Part shown: piece by piece, positions 1 to 8,248 of the stretch
Numbering within the stretch: the stretch's first letter is position 1
Layout of the letters: every line of letters starts with the position of its first letter
NCBI GenBank assembly: GCA_946539855.1
Contig: CAMNHV010000010.1
Location: 1 to 64,000, forward strand
Source: CAG-791 sp002449595
GTDB taxonomy: Bacteria > Bacillota > Clostridia > Lachnospirales > Lachnospiraceae
DNA length: 64,000 nucleotides
Direction: 5' to 3'
The notes under the pieces: generated by a model
The model's database searches: none
Seen by the model: only the letters and a program-made list of their open reading frames with translations
What the model was told of the DNA's origin: nothing
Program-made: the position numbers and the translations under genes

Positions 1-126
1 TCCAGAGAGCTTGAAAGGTCTATCCGGGACAAGTGCAGAACAATGAGCATGAAAGAGTGCCCTTCGAAGAGTACATAAACCGCGCTACAGAGGTGTGATT
101 CGCCCTTTTGACTTTACGCCAATATA
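1..126. other. Unassigned end of an upstream region
   Basis: No complete gene is visible. One forward frame is open from about position 15 and ends at a TGA at 96-98, giving about 27 residues, but a TGA at 12-14 in the same frame means it is either broken or chance. The stretch is clearly AT-richer than the genes that follow. It could be the tail of a degraded or transferred gene. I cannot assign a family. Confidence 0.15.
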
Positions 127-155
127 TTGATAAAAGAGCCTGATTGTGGTAGTAT
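127..155 (+). promoter_or_regulatory. Candidate sigma-A promoter ahead of sORF/ychF
   Basis: TTGATA at 127-132 and TAGTAT at 150-155 are separated by 17 bp, the ideal spacing for the housekeeping sigma factor. It lies about 50 bp upstream of a strong ribosome binding site at 191-196 and would drive the small ORF and ychF. Confidence 0.45.
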
Positions 156-178
156 ATTGCGCGCACTTAGGCTCTTTT
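132..178 (+). terminator. Inverted repeat with T-run, possible terminator
   Basis: AAAAGAGCCT (132-141) pairs perfectly with AGGCTCTTTT (169-178), and a short T-run follows. The 27-nt loop is long for a terminator and contains the -10 of the promoter above, so it may instead be an operator-like or chance repeat. Confidence 0.3.
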
Positions 179-204
179 TCGGAAGAGGGAAAGGAGCTGA
201 TCGT

Positions 205-315
205 ATGGGTAGAGACCTGAAGATTACGGATGTCAAAGCTATGCATTCTCAGCAGATCATAAATGCGATGGATGGTAGATATGCTTCAAGCACAATCTAT
301 CAGACATCCCGTTAA
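205..315 (+). CDS. Possible 36-residue small protein or leader peptide
   Basis: An ATG at 205 is preceded by a textbook AAGGAG (191-196, 8-nt spacing) and a promoter candidate at 127-155. The frame runs 36 codons to a TAA, 21 bp ahead of the ychF ATG, which has its own GGAGG. The product begins MGRDLKITDV, is hydrophilic, and has no signal peptide or membrane segment. Codon use is AT-richer than in ychF. I do not recognise the family. It could be a real small gene, a translated leader that couples into ychF, or a remnant of an inserted element. Confidence 0.35.
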   Translation: MGRDLKITDVKAMHSQQIINAMDGRYASSTIYQTSR

Positions 316-336
316 TTCGGGCATGGAGGAAATAAA

Positions 337-1431
337 ATGAAACTAGGAATCGTCGGACTCCCGAACGTCGGCAAAAGCACGCTGTTTAACTCGCTCACAA
401 AGGCAGGTGCCGAGGCCGCGAACTACCCCTTCTGCACGATCGATCCGAACGTCGGCATCGTCGCGGTCCCGGATGAGCGGATCCGCCTTCTCGGTGAGAT
501 GTATCACTCGAAAAAGGTTACCCCCGCCGTGATCGAGTTCGTTGATATCGCGGGACTCGTCAAAGGCGCATCCAAAGGAGAGGGGCTCGGCAACCAGTTC
601 CTCGCCAACATCCGCGAGTGCGACGCGATCGTTCACGTCGTCAGATGCTTTGAGGACAGCAACGTCATTCACGTGGACGGCTCGGTCGATCCCCTGCGGG
701 ACATCGAGACGATCACGCTCGAGCTGATCCTCGCGGACCTGGAGGTTCTGGAGAGAAGGATCTCGAAGGTCGCCCGCACCGCCAAGATGGACAAGGAAGC
801 CGGCAAGGAGCACGCATTCCTCCTCACAGTGCGCGAAGCGCTGCAGGACGGCAAATGCGCATCCTCAGTCGAGGTCTCCGAGGGCGACAGGAAATACTTC
901 GATACGCTGAATCTGCTGACCGCAAAGCCGGTGATCTATGCGGCGAACGTCGCGGAAGATGACCTCGCGGACGACGGCGCCTCCAATGCGGGCGTCGCCA
1001 AAGTGAGAGAGTTCGCGGCGGAGAACGGCAGCGAGGTCTTCGTCATCTGCGCGAGCATCGAGGCGGAGATCGCAGAACTCGATGACGATGAGAAAAAGAT
1101 GTTCCTCGACGATCTCGGCATCTCCGAATCCGGTCTTGATAAGCTGATCGCGGCCAGCTACCGCACGCTCGGCCTGATGAGCTTCCTCACAGCAGGAGAG
1201 GACGAGACGCGCGCCTGGACGATCCGCATCGGTACAAAGGCGCCGCAGGCGGCCGGCAAGATCCATACCGACTTCGAGCGCGGCTTCATCAAGGCGGAAG
1301 TTGTGAACTGGGAAGTACTGCTCCGCGAGGGTTCCCTCTCCGCAGCACGCGAAAAGGGCCTTGTCGGAATGGAAGGCAAGGACTATGTCGTCAAGGACGG
1401 CGATGTGATCCTGTTTAGGTTTAATGTGTGA
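337..1431 (+). CDS. ychF: Redox-regulated ribosome-associated ATPase YchF (OLA1 family)
   Basis: The 364-residue protein has the usual YchF length and order: an N-terminal G domain with P-loop GLPNVGKST at 7-15 and DIAGLVKGAS switch region, the noncanonical NVAE in place of NKxD (known in the family to favour ATP over GTP), a coiled middle, and a C-terminal TGS domain from about 280. It acts in the cytoplasm on ribosomes and in stress responses. The start is supported by GGAGG at 327-331. Identity is secure. It is followed by the 1438-1570 element and lgt. Confidence 0.96.
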   Translation: MKLGIVGLPNVGKSTLFNSLTKAGAEAANYPFCTIDPNVGIVAVPDERIRLLGEMYHSKKVTPAVIEFVDIAGLVKGASKGEGLGNQFLANIRECDAIVHVVRCFEDSNVIHVDGSVDPLRDIETITLELILADLEVLERRISKVARTAKMDKEAGKEHAFLLTVREALQDGKCASSVEVSEGDRKYFDTLNLLTAKPVIYAANVAEDDLADDGASNAGVAKVREFAAENGSEVFVICASIEAEIAELDDDEKKMFLDDLGISESGLDKLIAASYRTLGLMSFLTAGEDETRAWTIRIGTKAPQAAGKIHTDFERGFIKAEVVNWEVLLREGSLSAAREKGLVGMEGKDYVVKDGDVILFRFNV

Positions 1432-1437
1432 TAACTA

Positions 1438-1570
1438 CGAGAAATGTGTGGATGCGAGAGAGGCGTTCGCACAGAAACAAGTTTCTGTGCGAATGCTTCT
1501 CGAAGCAGACGCATATGGCGACAGCCATCATCCCCGGGATGCGAAGCATTCCGGGGATGGACATTTCTCG
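1438..1570. repeat. 133-bp cloverleaf-forming element between ychF and lgt
   Basis: The ends are a perfect 10-bp inverted repeat, CGAGAAATGT (1438-1447) and ACATTTCTCG (1561-1570). Inside are three adjoining helices: ATGCG/CGCAT (1452-1456/1510-1514) enclosing a ~15-bp hairpin (1463-1477/1482-1496, loop CAAG region), ATGGC/GCCAT (1515-1519/1524-1528), and a 14-bp hairpin (1529-1542/1546-1559) closed by a GAA loop in a GCGAAGC context. Either a structured RNA in the ychF-lgt transcript or a miniature inverted-repeat element. No clear target-site duplication is visible. Confidence 0.6.
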
Positions 1571-1593
1571 AAATAAGGAAAGGACAGCATAAT

Positions 1594-2616
1594 ATGCAGG
1601 ACGTCATGGACCCCATGGACATCGCTTTTCCCCATCTGGGGATCTATCTGCGGAACGTGCCGCAGTCATTCAGCATCTTCGGCTTTCAGATCGCGCTCTA
1701 CGGCGTGATCGTGGCGTCGGCATTTCTGGTGTCGCTGCTCATCGCCGCGGAAGTTGGCAAGAGAACGCGGCAGAACCCGGACACCTACTGGGACATCGCG
1801 CTTTACGTCATCATCATGTCGATCGTGGGCGCCAGGATCTTTTACGTCATGTTCATGTGGGACTATTATTCCGCGAACCCGATCCAGATCTTTAACCTGC
1901 GCGGAGGCGGCCTCGCCATCTGGGGCGGCGTCATCGCCGGCGTCATCACAGTCGCGCTCTACTGCAGGATAAAGGGTCTGAACCCGCTCATCCTGCTTGA
2001 TACCATCTCGTGCGGTCTCGTCGTGGGCCAGGTGATCGGCCGCTGGGGCAACTTCTTCAACCGGGAAGTGTTCGGCGGATACACGGATTCCCTGCTTGCC
2101 ATGCGCCTGCCGCTCGCCGCGGTGCGCGCGCGCGACGTCACAGAGGAACTCGCCGCCCACGTCGCGGAGGGAACCAATTATATCCAGGTGCACCCGACCT
2201 TCCTCTATGAGGGGATCTGGAATCTCTGCCTGTTTGGGCTGCTTCTTCTGTGCTGGAAGAAAAAGAAATTCCATGGAGAAGTCATCCTTCTCTATTTCAC
2301 GGGATACGGCATCGGCCGCGCCTGGATCGAGATGATCCGCACAGACCAGCTCTACCTGCCGGGAACGCATTTCCCGGTCTGCTTCCTCGTGTCGATCGCG
2401 GCGATCCTTGTCTCCGCAGTTGCGGAGTTCGTGATCCGCAGAGGCCTGAAGGAAGGAAAATATCAGGATCTCCTCTGGGATCCGAACGGAGCACCCGCAG
2501 CGGCTGTTTCCGCTGAAGAAAGCACAGACGGTTCCGCAGCAGTGGCTGTCTCCGCTGAAGAAACCACAGACGGTTCCGCGGAGGAAACCGCCGGCAGCGC
2601 AGAGGAGCAGAACTGA
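1594..2616 (+). CDS. lgt: Prolipoprotein diacylglyceryl transferase
   Basis: Integral membrane enzyme that transfers diacylglycerol from phosphatidylglycerol to the lipobox cysteine of prolipoproteins. The 340-residue frame has several hydrophobic segments and the family signature GRWGNFFNREVFG at about 149-161, plus GARIFYV and RGGGLAIWGG loops. The start is the ATG at 1594 with AAGGAAAGG at 1575-1583. The open frame reaches back to 1444, but that part merely reads through the structured element. The C-terminus carries a non-conserved Ala/Ser/Glu tail of two 14-residue repeats (SAEE-S/T-TDGSA), and the last 154 bp overlap the convergent helicase gene. Confidence 0.95.
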   Translation: MQDVMDPMDIAFPHLGIYLRNVPQSFSIFGFQIALYGVIVASAFLVSLLIAAEVGKRTRQNPDTYWDIALYVIIMSIVGARIFYVMFMWDYYSANPIQIFNLRGGGLAIWGGVIAGVITVALYCRIKGLNPLILLDTISCGLVVGQVIGRWGNFFNREVFGGYTDSLLAMRLPLAAVRARDVTEELAAHVAEGTNYIQVHPTFLYEGIWNLCLFGLLLLCWKKKKFHGEVILLYFTGYGIGRAWIEMIRTDQLYLPGTHFPVCFLVSIAAILVSAVAEFVIRRGLKEGKYQDLLWDPNGAPAAAVSAEESTDGSAAVAVSAEETTDGSAEETAGSAEEQN

Positions 2617-4958
2617 GCCCAGCTGCGCACCCTTTCACACATTTCATCTATGCCCAGGACGCCGTGCGCAAACCCTTTGCGCACGAGCTCTTCCGGCAGA
2701 AGGTCATCGTATTTCTCAAAGACCGGGACCTCGTTCGGATAGAGCAGCTCCATGGGATCGATCGGCTTCGCAATCTCATCTTCCAGTACGTCAAAGAATT
2801 CTGACGGATCTACCTGCATCGTAAACTGAATATAGTACGGGCGGGAGACGTCCATGCCCTTGAGACCGAGCCTTTTCCCGCAGCGGATCTTCAGGAACCG
2901 CTCCAGCGCGAGAAAAGCGTACGTCCCGAGCCACGGAAACAGCGCATAGAGCGTGCCGCCGAGGCAGATCAGGGGCTTTCTGGTGATGCCGGCTTCCATA
3001 GCACCTTTTCTGCCCGAGAGAAGGCGGGCCTTCGCGTTCGGCAGAAGATAGGAGTAGCCCTTGCTCTCGGCGAGGACCTGCTGCATCCGCTCCAGGATGT
3101 GCGTGTGGATGTCGCCCGGGCAGAGCCCGAAGAAGGCCGGGACATTCCCTTTCACCGGCTCGCAGTAGACGACATGTTTCTTGTGATCGACTTCCTCCAC
3201 GACCCAGACGTGTCCGGCAATCGCGACCTTGTCGCCGGCCGGCGGCGGCTTCACGATCGTCCCGAGCTCCTCGGAGCCGCATCTCACGGTGTACTCCTCA
3301 TTCTCCTGAAAGACCGCATAGAACTTGTAGCTGTTTGTGTAGCGCTCGCCGGTGATCCCGACGATCAGGCCGCCGCGCTCGGTCCGCTGAATGTGGTCGG
3401 TCTCGAGAAGATGCAGAAGAAGCGTGCGGTAATCCTCGGGAGAGATCCTGCGGAAGACGGAGAGAGTGAGCACGCGCGAAGCGAGCTCCGCTGGCGTCAT
3501 CTCCCCGCCGGAAGCGAGCGTGCACATCGTCTGATGATAGAGCAGAGAGTACGGCAGCCGGCCTTCGCGGGGCGGCTCAACCCAGTGCTCTTCGATGTAG
3601 AGCTGCACGAGAGCAATTCCCTGGATCAGCTTCCACGGGATGCACTCAGGCAGCATCGCCCGCGGCAGCGGCGGATCCTCGCGCATGACGAACCACATCT
3701 CCTGCGGAAGTCCGCGCCGGCCGGTCCTGCCCATGCGCTGCAGGAACGACGACACCGTGAACGGCGCATCGATCTGAAAAGCACGTTCCAACCGCCCAAT
3801 GTCGATCCCAAGCTCGAGGGTCGACGTCGTGACGGTCGTCAGGTACATGTCGTCGTCCTTCATGAGCTCTTCCGCGGTCTGGCGATACGAAGTGGAGAGA
3901 TTGCCGTGATGAATGAGAAAACGGTCGTGCTCCCCGCGCGCCTCGCAGTACTGCCGCAGCGTCGTTGTGACGCCTTCCGCCTCCTCACGGGAGTTGCAGA
4001 AGACGAGGCACTTCCTGCCGCGCGTATGTTCAAAGATATATCCGATGCCGGGATCCGCGCCGGTGGGCGCGGTGTCGGTCGGCTTTCCGTCCGCCGGAAG
4101 AGGAAGAGAGGGCAGTACGGTTCCGTCTGCTTCTTCGGGTTCGCCGGAAAGGCCGCGGTCGGCAGCAGATGTTTCGGTGCTGACTGTATTTGCGTCAAAG
4201 ATAGAGGAAGCGCCACTGTTCCGCGACGCTGTTTCATCCCGGCTCTCTGCGGTGGATCCGTCGGTGTAGAAGTGTTCCATCGACAGCCGCCAGGTCCGCC
4301 CGGGCGCGGTCAGCTGCGGGATCACGACGCCGCGCCCGGAACCGGAAGCGAGAAACCGCCCTGCGGCCTCCGGATCTCCGATCGTCGCGGACAGGCCGAT
4401 CCTGCGCGGGCGCACGCCTGCCATGCGAGAGAGGCGTTCGATGAGGCACAGCGTCTGCAGGCCGCGGTCGCCGCGCATCAGCGAGTGAACTTCATCGATG
4501 ACGACGAAGCGCAGATCGCCGAAGAGGCGTGAGATATCCATGTGGCGGTGGAGAAGCATCGCTTCCAGCGACTCCGGCGTGATCTGCAAGATGCCCTGTG
4601 GATGCTTTATCAGCTTGTTCTTGTGGGACTGAGAGACGTCGCCATGCCAGTGAAAGACAGGAATGCCTTCCTCCTCGCACAGCTTGCCCAGACGCGTGAA
4701 CTGGTCATTGATGAGTGCCTTCAAGGGTGCGATGTAGAGCACGCCGACGGAAGCGGGCGGATCCTCTGCAAGCAGCGTGAGGATCGGGAAAAAGGCGGCT
4801 TCCGTCTTGCCCGAGGCGGTCGAGGCGCACAGCAGCACATTTTCCTCTGTCTCAAAGACAGCTTCCCCTGCCGCAACCTGGACATCGCGCAGACTCTGCC
4901 AGTCGCTTCGATAGATATACTCTTGTATGAACGGCGCGTAGCGGTCGTAAACTTCCAT
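2463..4958 (-). CDS. Lhr-like DEAD/DEAH-box helicase (BrxHI-like), third gene of TerB module
   Basis: Superfamily 2 helicase of 831 residues. Visible motifs: TASGKTE Walker A near 46-52, DEVH (155-158), GLSATIG (motif III), and RMGRTGRRG (motif VI), followed by a long Lhr-type C-terminal region. The arrangement resembles Lhr-family helicases, which include BrxHI of type 2 BREX. An Asp/Thr/Ser-rich insertion of about 70 residues separates the two RecA lobes. The start is taken as the ATG at 4958 with GGAAA upstream; an in-frame TTG lies at 4970. It begins 12 bp after the BrxD-like gene, so the two are co-transcribed. The last ~51 codons overlap lgt in antisense and look recently added. Helicase class is sure; the BrxHI assignment is inferred from family and neighbour. 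Confidence 0.85.
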   Translation of the reverse strand: MEVYDRYAPFIQEYIYRSDWQSLRDVQVAAGEAVFETEENVLLCASTASGKTEAAFFPILTLLAEDPPASVGVLYIAPLKALINDQFTRLGKLCEEEGIPVFHWHGDVSQSHKNKLIKHPQGILQITPESLEAMLLHRHMDISRLFGDLRFVVIDEVHSLMRGDRGLQTLCLIERLSRMAGVRPRRIGLSATIGDPEAAGRFLASGSGRGVVIPQLTAPGRTWRLSMEHFYTDGSTAESRDETASRNSGASSIFDANTVSTETSAADRGLSGEPEEADGTVLPSLPLPADGKPTDTAPTGADPGIGYIFEHTRGRKCLVFCNSREEAEGVTTTLRQYCEARGEHDRFLIHHGNLSTSYRQTAEELMKDDDMYLTTVTTSTLELGIDIGRLERAFQIDAPFTVSSFLQRMGRTGRRGLPQEMWFVMREDPPLPRAMLPECIPWKLIQGIALVQLYIEEHWVEPPREGRLPYSLLYHQTMCTLASGGEMTPAELASRVLTLSVFRRISPEDYRTLLLHLLETDHIQRTERGGLIVGITGERYTNSYKFYAVFQENEEYTVRCGSEELGTIVKPPPAGDKVAIAGHVWVVEEVDHKKHVVYCEPVKGNVPAFFGLCPGDIHTHILERMQQVLAESKGYSYLLPNAKARLLSGRKGAMEAGITRKPLICLGGTLYALFPWLGTYAFLALERFLKIRCGKRLGLKGMDVSRPYYIQFTMQVDPSEFFDVLEDEIAKPIDPMELLYPNEVPVFEKYDDLLPEELVRKGFAHGVLGIDEMCERVRSWAQFCSSALPAVSSAEPSVVSSAETATAAEPSVLSSAETAAAGAPFGSQRRS
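2500..2583. repeat. 42-bp tandem repeat, two copies, coding on both strands
   Basis: Two 42-bp units (2500-2541 and 2542-2583) are nearly identical, for example CCGCTGAAGAAA and CACAGACGGTTCCGC recur in each. They encode the repeated lgt tail on the plus strand and the Ser/Ala/Glu-rich tail of the helicase on the minus strand. Confidence 0.85.
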
Positions 4959-4970
4959 GTTATTTTCCAA

Positions 4971-6335
4971 TCAGATGTTGAACTCTGAATAAAGCCCAGC
5001 TTCATCAGCCGCTCCGGCATTGTCCTGCGCGAGAGGGTCCGCCTTCGCGTATTCGAAATCGCCTGAGCCAAGCAGCTCACTGACGCTCCGATCCGGATTC
5101 TGGCTGAGGATGTTGAGGAGCTCGATGAGGTCGCGGATGACTTCGCGGGGCGTGATATTGACGTCGGCGCCGATCCGCCCGTACTCGATGCGGATGAATG
5201 CGGCGAGGTCCTCGTCGGTCATTCGGTTTTCGCAGCCGTAGAGCTGCGAGTGGATGTCGGCAAGCCTGCCTGCGAGGACGAGCATCTCCTCGGCGGTGAG
5301 AGGCTCCAGGCGGATGACGGGCGCGAGCAGATCCCGCGCGCCTTCCGTGCTGAACCGGCCCTCCTGCAGCCGGGAGCGCAGCGCCTCGTAGCTGTAGATC
5401 CCGCGGCGCCGGTCCTCGATGCACTGCGGCGTGCCGCACATCAGGATGCCGAGGTATTCTGCTTTTCCCTGGAGGGTGTCGTTGTACATCGTCAGGATCT
5501 TCTCGTAGTTGTACTGCCGCGTGATGGCGTTGGGAATCTTGCTGATGTTGACCAGCTCGTCGATCATCATCAGCATGCCGGCGTACCCGGCCCGCTTCAG
5601 GAAGAGCGCGAAAAGCTTCAGATAATCATACCAGTCGTCATCCGTGATGATCACGGGAACGCCGAGATCCTGGCGAGACTCTGTCTTCGTCTGGTATTCG
5701 CCGCGCAGCCACTTCAGCACGCGGCTCTTCAGGCTGTCGTCCCCTGCGAAGGACGCGCGCGCGTAGGTCGCGAGAAGCCGCGCGAACTCAAATCCGTGGA
5801 CGAGCCCGTCGACAGAGCGGATCACATCAAGAATCCGCTGCTCAACGGCTTCCTGGAATCCGGGATCCTCCGGCGTCAGCCCGTTCTGCGCGGTGACGTC
5901 CGCCGCCGCGGCGCTGATCCAGCGGTCGAGAATGAGTGGGAGAGCGCCGCCCTCGGGGCGCGTCTTCGTGGACATGTTGCGGATCAGCTCGCGGTAGGTG
6001 GCGAGCCCCTGCCCGCGCGTGCCTTGCAGCCGCCGCTCCGGAGAGAGGTCCGCGTCCAGCACGACGAAGCCACGGTCCATGGCGTAGCCGCGGATCGTCT
6101 GCAGCAGAAAGCTCTTGCCGCTCCCGTAGCGCCCCGCGATGAACCGGAACGATGCGCCGCCGTCCGCGACGATCGAGACGTCATGCAGCAGCGCCTCGAT
6201 CTCGCGCCTTCGCCCGACGGCGATGTAAGGCAGCCCGACGCGCGGCACGACGCCGCCCTTCAGCGAATTGATGACGGAAGCGGCGATCCGCTTCGGGATC
6301 TTGACCTGTCTGTTCTCGTTCGAACCATTTTCCAT
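4971..6335 (-). CDS. BREX-type ATP-binding protein (BrxD-like, DUF2791)
   Basis: The 454-residue P-loop ATPase begins with an IPKR...GGVVPRVGLPYIAVGR stretch that I associate with BrxD/DUF2791 proteins. Walker A is GRYGSGKSF (68-76), and Walker B is probably MLMMIDEL near residue 260. In BREX type 2/Pgl systems BrxD accompanies the BrxHI helicase, and here the helicase is the next gene. The start ATG follows the TGA of the TerB gene directly (0 bp), with GGAGG inside the end of that gene, so translation is probably coupled. No methyltransferase, PglZ phosphatase or PglW kinase is nearby, so this is not a complete BREX locus. Confidence 0.85.
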   Translation of the reverse strand: MENGSNENRQVKIPKRIAASVINSLKGGVVPRVGLPYIAVGRRREIEALLHDVSIVADGGASFRFIAGRYGSGKSFLLQTIRGYAMDRGFVVLDADLSPERRLQGTRGQGLATYRELIRNMSTKTRPEGGALPLILDRWISAAAADVTAQNGLTPEDPGFQEAVEQRILDVIRSVDGLVHGFEFARLLATYARASFAGDDSLKSRVLKWLRGEYQTKTESRQDLGVPVIITDDDWYDYLKLFALFLKRAGYAGMLMMIDELVNISKIPNAITRQYNYEKILTMYNDTLQGKAEYLGILMCGTPQCIEDRRRGIYSYEALRSRLQEGRFSTEGARDLLAPVIRLEPLTAEEMLVLAGRLADIHSQLYGCENRMTDEDLAAFIRIEYGRIGADVNITPREVIRDLIELLNILSQNPDRSVSELLGSGDFEYAKADPLAQDNAGAADEAGLYSEFNI

Positions 6336-7970
6336 TCATAATCCTCCGGAGAAAAGCCCTTCCAGCTCCTCCTCATAATCTTCAACCAGAACGGGATCCT
6401 CCCCGTCAAACTCGATCACAACGTCCCCGATCATGTCCATGAGCTTCTCGTTAATGCTGTCCGCAAGCATGGAGGGCAGGAGATGCCGCTCCCGCACGAA
6501 CTCCTTCCAGGGACCTTTCGACAGCAGCAAATGCAGGAATTCCGCTTCGTCTTCTGTGAGGCCAGAGACACTGCCCATCGTCGGCTCAAATGCCGGAGCT
6601 GCTTCTACAGCGGGTGAGTCTTGCGACGGTTCCTGCTGATGGACATCAAGATCTACTGCTTTTTGTTCCTCATCTGCCACCGAGCCCCACGATTCATCAT
6701 CCGGGAATTGTTCTTCATCCGGCTCGTCCACAAGCAGCGATGCCATTACCACATCCGCATCGCGGCGGATCCGGCCAAGCGAGGACATGTCGAAGGTGAT
6801 CTTGGGGCGGGCGGCTTCCTTTTTCTCCTGCAGGTAGTCTGCGACAGCCTGGCGGACTACGGCGACGAGCGGTTCCGGAGAGCCGGGAGAGGGCTGCAGC
6901 TCGCGCCCGCTGCCGGTCTGCAGGCGCATCTGGCGGTCAGTCTCGCGGAGGATCCAGCCGATGAGTGCGCTCGGCCGCTCTGCAGCCGTGTCCTGCTCCA
7001 GCGTCCAGACGCCGCGGCGGCAGCGGTAGATGCGCGCCGGCGACACCTCGTAAGTGTAGTCCTCGTAGCGAAGGTGGTCGTAGAAAACGGCGCCGGCGAA
7101 GAGCCGCACAGAGTGCGGGTGGACTGTGCCGAGGCAGTGGCCGGAGAGTGTTCCCCTTCCTTGCGCCTTCAGGTATTCGCTGACCCTTTGTATGGACTTC
7201 AGGACTGCCTGCTGCATTCCCTCCGGGTCCTTTTTGTAGCAGGGCGATCTTCCGACGTGGTACGAGGAGAGCGACTCGACCGCCTCGAACAGCCCGGGCG
7301 CAGCTTCTCCGGTCTCCTCAAAGGAGCGGAGAGCGGAGCGCGCACCGCCGCCGACATTACTGAAATACATCGCCGCGCACGCCGCATCGAGGCCATAGTA
7401 GACGACGTAATCTCTGGTCCAGGCTGTGAGGTACCGGTGCATCGTCTCGTCCTTCGCACCGAACGTCTCGTCCATGTAGCGGAGCTCCGTGAAGCCCTCG
7501 TCCGGCTCGACGCCGATGTTGTCCAGCAGCTCATAGATATACAGATAAAGGAAGGAAGTCGGCACGGACGGATCGCTTCTTCCCTCACGAAACCTCGTGC
7601 GCCAGCCGAAATACCCGCGCAGCTGGCGGACGCTCAGATCATTATAGGTCGGATAGTATCTCTTAAACGGGCGGTCATAGAAGACGTAATCTTCATAGTC
7701 CTCCATGAATTTTCCCTGCTGGTAGAAAAACCACGCTGACGACCTCGAGGCGTAACTAAAGTTGAAGTAGATCGCCTTCATCTCAGAGATCTTCGCAGGA
7801 ACCGGATCTGAGTCCGTCTCGACCTCGCCATAATCCTTTTCCCGATCTTTTATCCGCGAAAAACCAAGCGGCTGATCCGAATAGCCGCTCCGGAATTCCA
7901 CATGGATCTCATTTTCCTCCGGCCGGAATGAACCGCCGGAAGCGGGAAAATCAAAACTGTCGTCCGTCAT
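6336..7970 (-). CDS. TerB-N/TerB-C domain protein, first gene of the module
   Basis: The 544-residue soluble protein has an N-terminal region (about 60-260) with YFNFSYASRSSAWFFYQQGK and YPTYNDLSVRQLRGYFGWR, typical of the TerB-N domain. Its C-terminal region (about 395-540) starts ITFDMSSLGRIR and ends in WKEFVRER...EEELEGLF, typical of TerB-C. These domains are known from tellurite-resistance-linked stress and phage-response systems, where TerB-like modules are thought to be metal-binding scaffolds. Position as first gene, tightly coupled to an ATPase and helicase, suggests a scaffold or sensor for the complex. The start is uncertain because the Shine-Dalgarno is weak; the conserved region begins at about residue 60. 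Confidence 0.8.
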   Translation of the reverse strand: MTDDSFDFPASGGSFRPEENEIHVEFRSGYSDQPLGFSRIKDREKDYGEVETDSDPVPAKISEMKAIYFNFSYASRSSAWFFYQQGKFMEDYEDYVFYDRPFKRYYPTYNDLSVRQLRGYFGWRTRFREGRSDPSVPTSFLYLYIYELLDNIGVEPDEGFTELRYMDETFGAKDETMHRYLTAWTRDYVVYYGLDAACAAMYFSNVGGGARSALRSFEETGEAAPGLFEAVESLSSYHVGRSPCYKKDPEGMQQAVLKSIQRVSEYLKAQGRGTLSGHCLGTVHPHSVRLFAGAVFYDHLRYEDYTYEVSPARIYRCRRGVWTLEQDTAAERPSALIGWILRETDRQMRLQTGSGRELQPSPGSPEPLVAVVRQAVADYLQEKKEAARPKITFDMSSLGRIRRDADVVMASLLVDEPDEEQFPDDESWGSVADEEQKAVDLDVHQQEPSQDSPAVEAAPAFEPTMGSVSGLTEDEAEFLHLLLSKGPWKEFVRERHLLPSMLADSINEKLMDMIGDVVIEFDGEDPVLVEDYEEELEGLFSGGL

Positions 7971-8032
7971 ATCGCATCGCCGCGCCCCACCTTCAAATCA
8001 CCAACAATACTCACGGTGTGACACGCTCCTTT

Positions 8033-8038
8033 ATTATA
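8033..8038 (-). promoter_or_regulatory. Candidate -10 element for the TerB module
   Basis: The minus strand reads TATAAT here, which would start transcription about 55 bp upstream of the TerB gene. No good -35 is seen at 17 bp. It faces away from the mraZ promoter in the same 278-bp gap. Confidence 0.4.
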
Positions 8039-8103
8039 CCAGAAAACCCGAACAAATGTTTGAAGTTGCCGAGGAATGCCCAAAAATCCCCTAAAAATGC
8101 CCA

Positions 8104-8159
8104 AAAGTGGGAGAAAGTGTAAAATTAGTAGTGCAAAGTGTCAGATTGTGGGTTATAAT
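8104..8159 (+). promoter_or_regulatory. mraZ promoter with MraZ-type operator boxes
   Basis: AAAGTGG (8104-8110), AAAGTGT (8114-8120) and AAAGTGT (8135-8141) form direct repeats with starts about 10 bp or multiples of it apart. This is the arrangement known for MraZ operators, which carry GTG-core repeats. TATAAT at 8154-8159 lies just downstream and there is no good -35, so activation or repression by MraZ itself is plausible. The mraZ leader is about 85 nt. Confidence 0.7.
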
Positions 8160-8248
8160 GCAATTAATTAAATGGATGAATAGCCCTTTTTGCGCTCATT
8201 CGGGCGCGGGGCACAGACGGACAGGAAGCGCGGACAAGAGAGCAGACG

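Noticed and set aside
1444..1593. N-terminal extension of Lgt
   Set aside because: It translates the cloverleaf element; the ATG at 1594 has the ribosome binding site and the expected N-terminus.
2463..7970. Complete BREX or Pgl system
   Set aside because: Only BrxD- and BrxHI-like genes are present; no PglX, PglZ, BrxC/PglY or PglW gene lies in the window.
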